From Candidatus Saccharibacteria bacterium RIFCSPHIGHO2_12_FULL_47_16b (GTDB lineage: Bacteria > Patescibacteriota > Saccharimonadia > Saccharimonadales > UBA10212), in the NCBI GenBank assembly GCA_001790525.1, contig MGCU01000027.1, positions 1-44,571 of the forward strand: a stretch of 44,571 nt of DNA, given 5' to 3'. The notes beneath the pieces are model-generated. The model worked only from the letters and a program-made list of their open reading frames with translations. It made no database searches and was not told the origin of the DNA. This document shows, piece by piece, positions 7,012 to 12,937 of the stretch. The translations under genes were made by a program, and so were the position numbers. Each line of letters opens with the position of its first letter. Position 1 is the stretch's first letter.

Positions 7012-8001
7012 ATGGTTAGTCCAATTGAGAAATTAACTCTTCAAGAAAATGCATTGGCGGCCGCTATGGTGCATCGCATGGGCGATGCTACCGTACAGTT
7101 TGCAATTAGGAACGGTACAAGATACCACGAAGTCCCGAAAGTCGGCCCGGCGGAACTCAATAAACTTATCCCCGAATATGCACATGATCCAAAAGAGTCT
7201 CTAGCTTGGGCGCGAGAGTCTCTATTTGCGATAAGTCACGATAGCCGGCTTACAAAAGCCGAAAAAGACGAAAGATTGGATAGATATCTCGATGCATATT
7301 TAAGTCTGACTTTAAAACTTGACCACGTCGCTTTTCCGCCGAACAGGGAAGGCGAGATAAACAAAGGAGTACCTGATTACTTACCTGATGGTTTTGTTGA
7401 CATGGGAGGGCAAGCAATGCGCTATGCTCCGCATCGCGATAGAGAGATGATTAAAGTAGACAAAGCTGGCATATTCAAAAAATACAGACCCAGGCTAAAG
7501 AATCTATTCTCACATGATTTTAGTGGGGATTCATCCCACGATAAGAAATCAAAAATGCTAAATTATTTAGCCCAAACAGTAGCATACGATTTACCACACG
7601 TCGGGGACATCGAATTAGGTGGTGACATGGTAAAACTTCACGAACTCCCTGATGGGGTCTGTCGCCATCAAGCCTTAACATTCCAAGTTTTAGCCCAAGC
7701 CATGGGGCTGAAGACCCGATTGCTAAAAGTTAATGTGTCCCAAAATGGAAACAGTTTTGGGCGTCACGCCGCGAATATGGCTAGAATTGACGGCGAGTGG
7801 TATGTCGTAGATGTGAGTATTAGCGATCACGTAGAGAGGGATGGAAAAAAAATCTGGGCACCAGGAGTTTTAAAAGTTGATAGACCACCGAGAAAAGATG
7901 AACCTATTACCTATAAGGGAAAGCAGAATAGCGGGCTCGAAGTTGAATACGAAGCTCATGACAGCATGTTCTGGTTTATAGACAAACCAACTCAAACCTA
8001 G
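7012..8001 (+). CDS. EDR1/transglutaminase-like cysteine protease-fold protein
   Basis: The 329-residue protein carries the transglutaminase-like triad in the right order: Cys217 in LPDGVCRHQALTFQ, His252 in GRHAANMARIDGEW, and Asp267 in YVVDVS. The 'GVCRHxA...RHAxN...DGxWYVVD' layout is close to the EDR1-type subfamily, named for the N-terminal domain of plant CTR1/EDR1 kinases. The first 200 residues are helical and charged and have no recognised domain. No signal peptide or membrane segment is seen, so it is probably cytoplasmic. It could be a peptidase, an amidase or a non-enzymatic fold member. It has its own promoter (6959-6987). Confidence 0.65.
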   Translation: MVSPIEKLTLQENALAAAMVHRMGDATVQFAIRNGTRYHEVPKVGPAELNKLIPEYAHDPKESLAWARESLFAISHDSRLTKAEKDERLDRYLDAYLSLTLKLDHVAFPPNREGEINKGVPDYLPDGFVDMGGQAMRYAPHRDREMIKVDKAGIFKKYRPRLKNLFSHDFSGDSSHDKKSKMLNYLAQTVAYDLPHVGDIELGGDMVKLHELPDGVCRHQALTFQVLAQAMGLKTRLLKVNVSQNGNSFGRHAANMARIDGEWYVVDVSISDHVERDGKKIWAPGVLKVDRPPRKDEPITYKGKQNSGLEVEYEAHDSMFWFIDKPTQT

Positions 8002-8016
8002 TGATATCATACCTAG

Positions 8017-8931
8017 ATGGTTATCTCGCTCGTCGGAACAAACAGTTTTTCGTTGAAGAAAAGGTTGGATGAGCTCGTTGATAGTTTTGTAAAAAAGCAT
8101 GGTGATTTAGCGTTGGAGCGGTTTGACGGGGAAGAAGACGAGACGCAGGCCATAGCTGACGCCATTTCCAATCTGCCTTTTTTGGCAAAAAGAAAAATGG
8201 TAGTTGTCCGGAATGGTAACATTAACAAAGATTTTGCCGACCGCATTGAACAAATAATTAGCTCAACACCGGAGTGGTGCGGGCTGGTTTTGTATGAACC
8301 GCAAATTGACCGTCGCACAAACTATTTTAAGGTGTTAAAAAGCCAGACTGAATATAAAGAATTTAATGAACTTGATGTACACGGTTTGGCCAAATGGCTG
8401 GTTGAGCAGGCTAAAAAGGACAGCGGCGAGCTGTCGTTTGCCGATGCCAATTATCTAGTCCAGCGGCTCGGCACCAACCAAACTCTGCTTTATAACGAAT
8501 TGCAAAAGCTTTTAACTTACAATCGTAAAATAACACGCCAAACTATAGATGAATTGACTGAAGCCACGCCGCAAAGCCGGATTTTTGAACTGCTCAATGC
8601 TGCATTTAGCGACCAAAAACAAAAGGCCTTGCGGCTTTACGGCGAGCAAAGAGCTCAAAAAGTCGAGCCACAGGAGGTTTTAGCCATGATTGTCTGGCAA
8701 CTGCGTTTAATTGCGCTAGCAAAATACGCTGGCCAAAAAAGTCCAGCCCAAATTTCAAAAGATAGCGGGGCATCTGAATATCCCTTAAAAAGTGCTAAAA
8801 CTTTGGCAGAGCGTGTAACAGAAGAGAAGTTGCAGCAGTTAGTTGATTACATTCTTGAACTGGATTTAAAAGCCAAAACCACCTCGCTTGATCTGGACGA
8901 AGCCCTCAAAACCTACATCGTCACTATTTAG
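8017..8931 (+). CDS. holA: DNA polymerase III delta subunit (clamp-loader)
   Basis: The 304-residue product follows HolA architecture: an N-terminal RecA-like fold that opens MVISLVGTNSFSLKKRLDELV, the block ISNLPFLAKRKMVVVRN (family motif 'xxLPFFxxrrLVvv'), then VLYEPQIDRRTNYFKVLK (family 'D+RtklyK.L'), and a C-terminal helical collar with LDEALKTYIVTI. It opens the sliding clamp during loader action. There is no Walker A, as expected for delta. Start ATG 8017 lies 6 nt after a TATCAT -10-like box, so a leaderless message is possible. The gene ends just before the promoter of the 9000 gene. Confidence 0.88.
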   Translation: MVISLVGTNSFSLKKRLDELVDSFVKKHGDLALERFDGEEDETQAIADAISNLPFLAKRKMVVVRNGNINKDFADRIEQIISSTPEWCGLVLYEPQIDRRTNYFKVLKSQTEYKEFNELDVHGLAKWLVEQAKKDSGELSFADANYLVQRLGTNQTLLYNELQKLLTYNRKITRQTIDELTEATPQSRIFELLNAAFSDQKQKALRLYGEQRAQKVEPQEVLAMIVWQLRLIALAKYAGQKSPAQISKDSGASEYPLKSAKTLAERVTEEKLQQLVDYILELDLKAKTTSLDLDEALKTYIVTI

Positions 8932-8933
8932 TG

Positions 8934-8962
8934 TTGCTTTAACAAAAAAGTTATGATATAAT
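8934..8962 (+). promoter_or_regulatory. Promoter of the 69-residue gene
   Basis: TTGCTT (8934-8939) and TATAAT (8957-8962) are separated by 17 nt, starting right after the holA stop codon. A 37-nt interval follows before the ATG at 9000. Confidence 0.6.
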
Positions 8963-8999
8963 AATATCTAGTTTAGGTATTGATAAAAAAATATACAAG

Positions 9000-9209
9000 A
9001 TGGAAAACCCGACTACGTCCAAACGTACTATCAGAGAGCGCTTCGGTAATTTTATGGAAGCTAATCTCCTAAGCCTCTATGCGTTGGCTGAATTTCTCCA
9101 GGTAAGGAGAGAAAGGGCAAAAATTTTGATGCAAATGCACCCTGGTTTATCAAAAAAACAAGCCAAGAGAATGGCAGTTGAGGATTGGGTGAATAAATTT
9201 TCGCCATAG
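9000..9209 (+). CDS. Hypothetical small protein, 69 residues
   Basis: I do not recognise this protein. It is basic and mostly helical: an N-terminal TIRERFGNFMEANLLSLYALAEFLQVRRERAK stretch and a C-terminal LSKKQAKRMAVEDWVNKF helix. The layout could suit a small nucleic-acid-binding or helix-turn-helix-like protein, but no family can be named. A good promoter (TTGCTT-17-TATAAT) ends 37 nt upstream, which supports expression. No strong SD is present before ATG 9000. Confidence 0.55.
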   Translation: MENPTTSKRTIRERFGNFMEANLLSLYALAEFLQVRRERAKILMQMHPGLSKKQAKRMAVEDWVNKFSP

Positions 9210-9229
9210 AAACTACTGTCGTAATAACT

Positions 9230-9601
9230 TTATGTCTTTTTGCTAGAAGTTTTTTCGGCGTTTTTGGCTGTCGGCTTTTTAGCGACCTTTGGTTTAGTTG
9301 AACTTTTGGTTTTTGGCTTTAGGCTTTTGGCTGGTTTTACGCCTTTAGATTTGGCCTGGGAAGCTAGTTTGGATTTGAGGTGTGCGGCCTTATTTTTATG
9401 AATAACATTCTTTTTAGCGGCAATATCAATGGTGCTATAGGCTTGCGATTGAAGCTTGGCAATCTCCGCCGTTTTACCAGCGTCCAGCGTTTTAGTAAAA
9501 GCTTTAATAGCTTCTCGCATTTGCCGTCGAGTTTGGTTATTACGACCGTAGGCCTTAGCGGCCACTTTAACTCGTTTTTTAGCAGATTTAATAATTGGCA
9601 T
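9230..9601 (-). CDS. rpsT: 30S ribosomal protein S20 (bS20) with lysine-rich C-terminal extension
   Basis: The first ~88 residues are a standard bS20: MPIIKSAKKRVKVAAKAYGRN, TRRQMREAIKAF, and STIDIAAKKNVIHKNKAAHLKSKLA. It is a three-helix primary binder of 16S rRNA. The remaining ~35 residues form a Lys/Pro/Ser-rich tail (KPKTKSSTKPKVAKK) that makes the protein 123 residues instead of about 88. The ATG at 9601 lies 8 nt after a TATAGT -10 box, with TTGACA 18 nt further upstream, so the mRNA is probably leaderless. Confidence 0.93.
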   Translation of the reverse strand: MPIIKSAKKRVKVAAKAYGRNNQTRRQMREAIKAFTKTLDAGKTAEIAKLQSQAYSTIDIAAKKNVIHKNKAAHLKSKLASQAKSKGVKPAKSLKPKTKSSTKPKVAKKPTAKNAEKTSSKKT

Positions 9602-9609
9602 AGCAAGCC

Positions 9610-9639
9610 ACTATAACAGATGAACAAACTGATTGTCAA
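9610..9639 (-). promoter_or_regulatory. rpsT promoter, probably leaderless
   Basis: On the minus strand TTGACA (complement of 9634-9639) and TATAGT (complement of 9610-9615) are spaced by 18 nt. Only 8 nt separate the -10 box from the rpsT ATG. Confidence 0.6.
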
Positions 9640-9649
9640 AGAGTGGCTA

Positions 9650-9776
9650 AATTAATCTAATTAACCTAATTTCTAATTGACCTAAATAATGACCAAATAA
9701 CTTAATATCCAAACTTTGGGATTTAGAACTTAGGATTTGTTTAGAATAATTAGTGCAATTAGGAATTAGAAATTTA
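9650..9776. repeat. Quasi-palindromic word array, CCTAATTTCTAATTGACC type
   Basis: The left arm repeats CTAATTAACCTAATTTC-like words up to about 9715. The right arm repeats their reverse complements (GGATTTAGAACTTAGGATTT, GCAATTAGGAATTAG). This fills much of the 396-nt gap between rpsT and the DHH-like gene; the rest holds a promoter (9780-9808) and a second array. Confidence 0.65.
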
Positions 9777-9779
9777 CTG

Positions 9780-9808
9780 TTGTAAAACAGTTGTGTTTAT
9801 GGTACATT
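9780..9808 (+). promoter_or_regulatory. Probable promoter of the DHH-like gene
   Basis: TTGTAA (9780-9785) and TACATT (9803-9808) are spaced by 17 nt. Two small hairpins, CTGTT/AACAG and TGAGG/CCTCA, lie at the same place. Confidence 0.4.
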
Positions 9809-9864
9809 TGAGGCCAGAAGTCACCTCACAAAAACTTCTTAAATAAAAATAAAAATGCAAAGAA

Positions 9865-9980
9865 CGTTTACCGTTCACCGTTCACCGTTCACCATGCGTG
9901 AACCGTTTTCCGTTATCCGTTATCAACAGTTAATGGCTAATGGTAAAAGCGCGGAAAATGGTAAACGGCCAATGGTAAAT
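9865..9980. repeat. Quasi-palindromic word array, TTTACCGTTCACC type
   Basis: The left arm is made of CGTTTACCGTTCACCGTTCA-like words. The right arm has the complementary GGTAAACGGCCAATGGTAAA-like words after about 9930. It leads directly into the SD hairpin of the next gene. Confidence 0.7.
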
Positions 9981-9981
9981 G

Positions 9982-9994
9982 GCGCCGGAGGCGC
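9982..9994 (+). promoter_or_regulatory. Hairpin-embedded Shine-Dalgarno before the DHH-like start
   Basis: GCGCC (9982-9986) pairs with GGCGC (9990-9994) around GGA. The SD GGAGG is 9987-9991, 6 nt before ATG 9998. The spacing favours ATG 9998 over the GTG at 9995. Confidence 0.6.
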
Positions 9995-9997
9995 GTG

Positions 9998-11410
9998 ATG
10001 GAACCGGCAGCGGCGCAGACCCAGGCAGTAGAGCGCATTAATCAAGCGTCTAATATTTTAGTGACGGTTAGTTCTAATCCGTCAGTTGATCAATTGGCGG
10101 CCTGCATTGGCCTGACTTTGCTCTTAAACCGTATGGACAAGCACGCCACGGCGGTTTTTTCCGGCCGGGTGCCATCGACCATCGAATTTTTGCAGCCGGA
10201 GAAAACACTTGAAGCCAACACCGACAGCCTACGCGATTTTATAATTTCGCTCGATAAAAATAAGGCCGACAAACTGCGCTACAAAGTCGAAGACCAGTTC
10301 GTTCGGATTTTTATTACCCCTTATAAAACCAGTTTAAGTGAAAAAGACCTGGTCTTTAGCCAAGGCGATTTTAATGTTGAGGCTGTAATTGCCCTCGGCG
10401 TTCATAATCGCAACGAACTTGATGCCGCCATTACCGCCCACGGCCGGATTTTGCATGATGCCACAGTCATTTCGGTAGTGGCCGGCAAAAGCCAGGCGCC
10501 GGACCTTGGTCAAATTAACTGGATTGATCCGGCGGCTAGCAGTCTATGTGAGATGTTGGTAACCATGGGCGACTCTTTTGGCCAAAACCTGATTGATAAT
10601 CAGATGGCCACGGCTTTCTTGACCGGTATAGTGGCCGAGACTAACCGCTTTAGTAATGATAAAACCACGCCAAAAGCCATGAGCGTCAGTGCTAAATTAA
10701 TGGGCGCCGGTGCCAATCAACAATTGATTATCAGTAAACTGGAACCGCCAGATGAATCAACCGGCAGCCGCCAACCACAACCTAAAAGACCGCCATCGCC
10801 GCCGCCTCAAACTAAGGGTGTCTTGAGCGTTTCGCACCATCCGGAAGTGGCCGACACGTCAGAAGTTGAGGTTAACTCGGGTGAGATTCGGATAGACGAG
10901 CAGGGCAATATTATCGGCAGTTCTGGTCAACCTTCACGACCAACCCCGCAAGCTAGAAAAGCTCTGCCGGACATGCCAACCTTTCAACCAATGGCTAAGC
11001 CAGCCGATGACAGTTCAGGCCCTACCGGGCCACACGATCTGCTTGATCCCACGCAGCATGTGCCGGCGATTAGCCCGCCTTTTACGGCCGACACCCAACC
11101 GGCTTGGACAACTAATCAACAGGCTATGAATGATCCCTTAATCGACGGTCCGAGCGCCGAAGATAAGCTTATTAAAAGAGCCGAAGAGCCGGCGCCAACG
11201 GTTACAGCTCCGCCGCCCGCCGACCAAGCCAGAAAGGCCGTTAATCAGGCGATTGCGGCGGCGCCGTTTGATCCGTCCGGACATCCGCTGGCATCGATGG
11301 GAGCTAAGCCGCTAACTGGTGATTTACACCCTCCGCAACTGCCAAAAATTCCGGGTACTGCACCACCGCCGGTCCCACCACCACTCCTACCAAAAAACAA
11401 TAAACAATAA
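9998..11410 (+). CDS. DHH-family phosphoesterase-like protein without the DHH motif, proline-rich tail
   Basis: Residues about 1-245 follow the order of NrnA-type DHH phosphoesterases: a NILVTVSSNPSVDQLAACIGL block (family 'DPDADALGS'), INWIDPAASSLCEML (family 'D..ASSTGE'), and FLTGIVAETNRFSNDKTTPKA (family 'GI..DTG.F....T....'). However, the metal-binding aspartates of DPDxD are changed to NPSVD, and the DHH triad itself is replaced by HGRILHDATVISVV. It is therefore probably not a metal-dependent nuclease. The last ~220 residues are Pro/Ala-rich and low complexity, ending PPPLLPKNNK, and may be a flexible interaction tail. Start ATG 9998 is set by the GGAGG hairpin. Confidence 0.65.
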   Translation: MEPAAAQTQAVERINQASNILVTVSSNPSVDQLAACIGLTLLLNRMDKHATAVFSGRVPSTIEFLQPEKTLEANTDSLRDFIISLDKNKADKLRYKVEDQFVRIFITPYKTSLSEKDLVFSQGDFNVEAVIALGVHNRNELDAAITAHGRILHDATVISVVAGKSQAPDLGQINWIDPAASSLCEMLVTMGDSFGQNLIDNQMATAFLTGIVAETNRFSNDKTTPKAMSVSAKLMGAGANQQLIISKLEPPDESTGSRQPQPKRPPSPPPQTKGVLSVSHHPEVADTSEVEVNSGEIRIDEQGNIIGSSGQPSRPTPQARKALPDMPTFQPMAKPADDSSGPTGPHDLLDPTQHVPAISPPFTADTQPAWTTNQQAMNDPLIDGPSAEDKLIKRAEEPAPTVTAPPPADQARKAVNQAIAAAPFDPSGHPLASMGAKPLTGDLHPPQLPKIPGTAPPPVPPPLLPKNNKQ

Positions 11411-11462
11411 ACAAAAAACATTCCGCAGCGCTTGCTTATTGCTAATTGTTGATTGATTATTC
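11411..11462. repeat. Short word array upstream of truB
   Basis: About 50 nt of related words (AAACAATAAACAAAAAACA, then TTGCTTATTGCTAATTGTTG). The second half is roughly complementary to the first. Confidence 0.4.
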
Positions 11463-11467
11463 TTCAC

Positions 11468-12202
11468 ATGGATGGCATATTGCTGATTGATAAACCGAAG
11501 GGTTGGACGTCGCATGATGTTGTCGCAAAAGTCCGTGGACTTTTGCGACAGTCAGTTAGTCATCAGTCTCTAGTCACTAGTGACAAGCGACTAAAGACTC
11601 GCGCACCGAAGGTGCGAGTCGGGCACGCCGGCACGCTTGATCCGGCAGCCACCGGCTTACTAATTCTGGTTATTGGCAGTTATACCAAACGGGCGGCCGA
11701 GTTTTTGAAACTCGATAAAGTTTATGATTGCGAGCTGACTCTCGGCGCAGTCAGCACGACCGGTGACGTTGAAGGCAAAATAACAAAAGTAGGGGATAGG
11801 GGTAAGGGGATAGGGTTTAGAGAACCGACTAGAAAAGAAGTAGATAAAGTCTTGAAATCGTTTGTGGGGGAAATCAGACAGGTGCCACCGGCTTACAGTG
11901 CCATTAAAATTAAGGGTCAAGCAGCCTATAAATTAGCCCGAGCCGGCAGGGAACTAAAAATGGAGCCGCGGGTGGTGACGATTTATAAGATTGAAAATAT
12001 GGATTTTCAATATCCGAAATTGAGCTTTACGACAAAAGTAAGCAGTGGAACATACATCCGCTCACTGGCTTCTGACATCGGCGCCAATCTTGGTACCGGC
12101 GCCTATTTATCTGGTTTAAGACGTACAAAAATCGGAAACTACTCCATTAGAGGATCACAATCATTGACAAGTATAGGAGTAAATGATATAATTCGAATAT
12201 GA
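11468..12202 (+). CDS. truB: tRNA pseudouridine(55) synthase TruB with two in-frame insertions
   Basis: TruB converts U55 of the tRNA T loop to pseudouridine. The product begins MDGILLIDKPKGWTSHDVVAKVR and has the catalytic motif GHAGTLDPAATG with Asp58. The later blocks VPPAYSAIKIKGQAAYKLARAG and SSGTYIRSLASDIG are also typical. In most TruB proteins 'KVR.LL' is followed within a few residues by 'K.GHAGTLDP'; here about 20 extra residues (28-48) intervene. A second extra stretch lies at about 106-118. Both insertions are encoded by intergenic-type word arrays. The start was chosen at ATG 11468. The stop TGA overlaps the ATG of the next gene (ATGA). Confidence 0.93.
   Translation: MDGILLIDKPKGWTSHDVVAKVRGLLRQSVSHQSLVTSDKRLKTRAPKVRVGHAGTLDPAATGLLILVIGSYTKRAAEFLKLDKVYDCELTLGAVSTTGDVEGKITKVGDRGKGIGFREPTRKEVDKVLKSFVGEIRQVPPAYSAIKIKGQAAYKLARAGRELKMEPRVVTIYKIENMDFQYPKLSFTTKVSSGTYIRSLASDIGANLGTGAYLSGLRRTKIGNYSIRGSQSLTSIGVNDIIRI
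11521..11550. repeat. 14-bp perfect palindrome in truB
   Basis: TGTCGCAAAAGTCC (11521-11534) and GGACTTTTGCGACA (11537-11550) pair with a 2-nt loop. The left arm codes for the conserved VVAKVR segment. The right arm borders the inserted word array. Confidence 0.7.
11551..11619. repeat. Word array and hairpin inserted in frame in truB
   Basis: The words are variants of AGTCATCAGTCTCTAGTCAC followed by complementary TGACAAGCGACTAAAGACTC. A hairpin GCACC-GAA-GGTGC follows at about 11601-11613. The same CACTAG word class fills the gaps around pilD. Confidence 0.65.
11789..11822. repeat. GGGGATAGGGG-type words inserted in frame in truB
   Basis: Thirty-odd nucleotides of GTAGGGGATAGGGGTAAGGG words encode KVGDRGKGIGF. 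The same words make up the intergenic array at 23544-23615. Confidence 0.6.
12164..12192 (+). promoter_or_regulatory. Consensus promoter inside truB, leaderless for the 12199 gene
   Basis: TTGACA (12164-12169) and TATAAT (12187-12192), both perfect consensus, are spaced by 17 nt inside the truB C-terminal codons. The next ATG starts 6 nt after the -10 box. Confidence 0.75.
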
Positions 12203-12414
12203 AGACAAAACCAAAATTCTCTGAACTGCATCCGGATCCTAGCGGTTCAGAGGCAGTACCAGCAGCCAAAGTTCTTCCCGATATAATGTTTATATATGGC
12301 GGCTTAGTTAGGTCGGCAAATAGACATCCTCGTCAAGTTGAACCAACACAACTGCCTGTGGTAACAATCCGGCCCTACATGCCAGAAAAAAGACCGCCAA
12401 CTATCCGCCTGTAA
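12199..12414 (+). CDS. Hypothetical small protein, 71 residues
   Basis: I do not recognise this protein. It is proline-rich and basic (LHPDPSGSEAVPAAKVLPD, RPYMPEKRPPTIRL) without membrane segments. Its ATG overlaps the truB stop (ATGA) and lies 6 nt after a perfect TTGACA-17-TATAAT promoter, so it is probably read from a leaderless message independent of truB. The promoter is the main evidence that the gene is real. Confidence 0.5.
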   Translation: MKTKPKFSELHPDPSGSEAVPAAKVLPDIMFIYGGLVRSANRHPRQVEPTQLPVVTIRPYMPEKRPPTIRL

Positions 12415-12418
12415 GATA

Positions 12419-12447
12419 TTGATAACAGCCCTTAAGTTTGCTAGAAT
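12419..12447 (+). promoter_or_regulatory. rpsO promoter
   Basis: TTGATA (12419-12424) and TAGAAT (12442-12447) are spaced by 17 nt. The rpsO ATG follows after 12 nt, leaving a leader of only a few nucleotides. Confidence 0.6.
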
Positions 12448-12459
12448 CAAGCCTAACGA

Positions 12460-12726
12460 ATGATAACTAGTGAGAAGAAGGCGGAGATTGCTAAAGATCT
12501 ACGCAAAGGCAAGACTGATACTGGTTCGCCGGCTGTCCAAGTTGGCATTATGACCGAGCGCATCCATGAGCTAACGCAACATCTAAAGACTCATAAGCAC
12601 GATTTTGCGTCGCGGCGGGCGCTGTTGCAGCTAGTTGGCAAGCGCAAAAAACTGTTAAAATACATTTCGAATCAGAGCGAGGAAGCTTATTTGGAACTAA
12701 TTAAAAAACTAGGCATCAGAAGGTAG
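12460..12726 (+). CDS. rpsO: 30S ribosomal protein S15 (uS15)
   Basis: The 88-residue product has the full uS15 pattern: DTGSPAVQVGIMTERIHELTQHL, HKHDFASRRALLQLVGKRKKLLKYI, and the end LIKKLGIRR. It binds the central domain of 16S rRNA. Length equals the usual 88-89. It is followed by pnp, the classical rpsO-pnp order, with a long word array and a tRNA-like hairpin between them. Its promoter is at 12419-12447, and no SD is evident before ATG 12460. Confidence 0.97.
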   Translation: MITSEKKAEIAKDLRKGKTDTGSPAVQVGIMTERIHELTQHLKTHKHDFASRRALLQLVGKRKKLLKYISNQSEEAYLELIKKLGIRR

Positions 12727-12729
12727 AAC

Positions 12730-12862
12730 CTTGAAATCCTAAATCCTAAACTCTAAATCCTAAACAAGTTCTAAGCTCGAAATTCGAATAATAACGTTTG
12801 GGATTTGGAAAATTAGAATTTAAAAATTGTTTCGGATTTCGTACTTAGATATTAGAAATTTA
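12730..12862. repeat. Quasi-palindromic word array, CCTAAATCCTAAAC type
   Basis: The left arm is AATCCTAAATCCTAAACTC and variants, to about 12785. The right arm carries the complementary GGGATTTGG, AATTAGAATTT and CGGATTTCG words to about 12862. It separates rpsO from the pnp leader hairpin. Confidence 0.7.
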
Positions 12863-12865
12863 ATA

Positions 12866-12918
12866 TTTGGGTGATAGAGCACAGTCCGCTATAAGCGGGT
12901 TGAACCTTGTCACCCAAA
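12866..12918 (+). ncRNA. tRNA-like structured leader of pnp
   Basis: TTTGGGTGA (12866-12874) pairs with TCACCCAAA (12910-12918). Inside, CCGCT-ATA-AGCGG (12886-12898) forms a perfect hairpin, and the stretch GGTTGAACC precedes the 3' arm. GGGTGAT...GTCACCC looks like a 7-bp tRNA acceptor stem with a shrunken T arm, but there is no CCA and no full D arm. It lies 4-19 nt before the pnp start, where it could control pnp translation or be an RNase target for autoregulation. Confidence 0.45.
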
Positions 12919-12937
12919 GAAAGTGAATAAGAAATAT

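Noticed and set aside
9650-9980. Word arrays as a CRISPR array
   Set aside because: There is no exact direct repeat, no regular spacer length and no cas gene. The two arms are mutually complementary instead.
12866-12918. Functional tRNA gene before pnp
   Set aside because: Only about 47 nt, no complete D and anticodon arms and no CCA end. Kept only as a tRNA-like leader.
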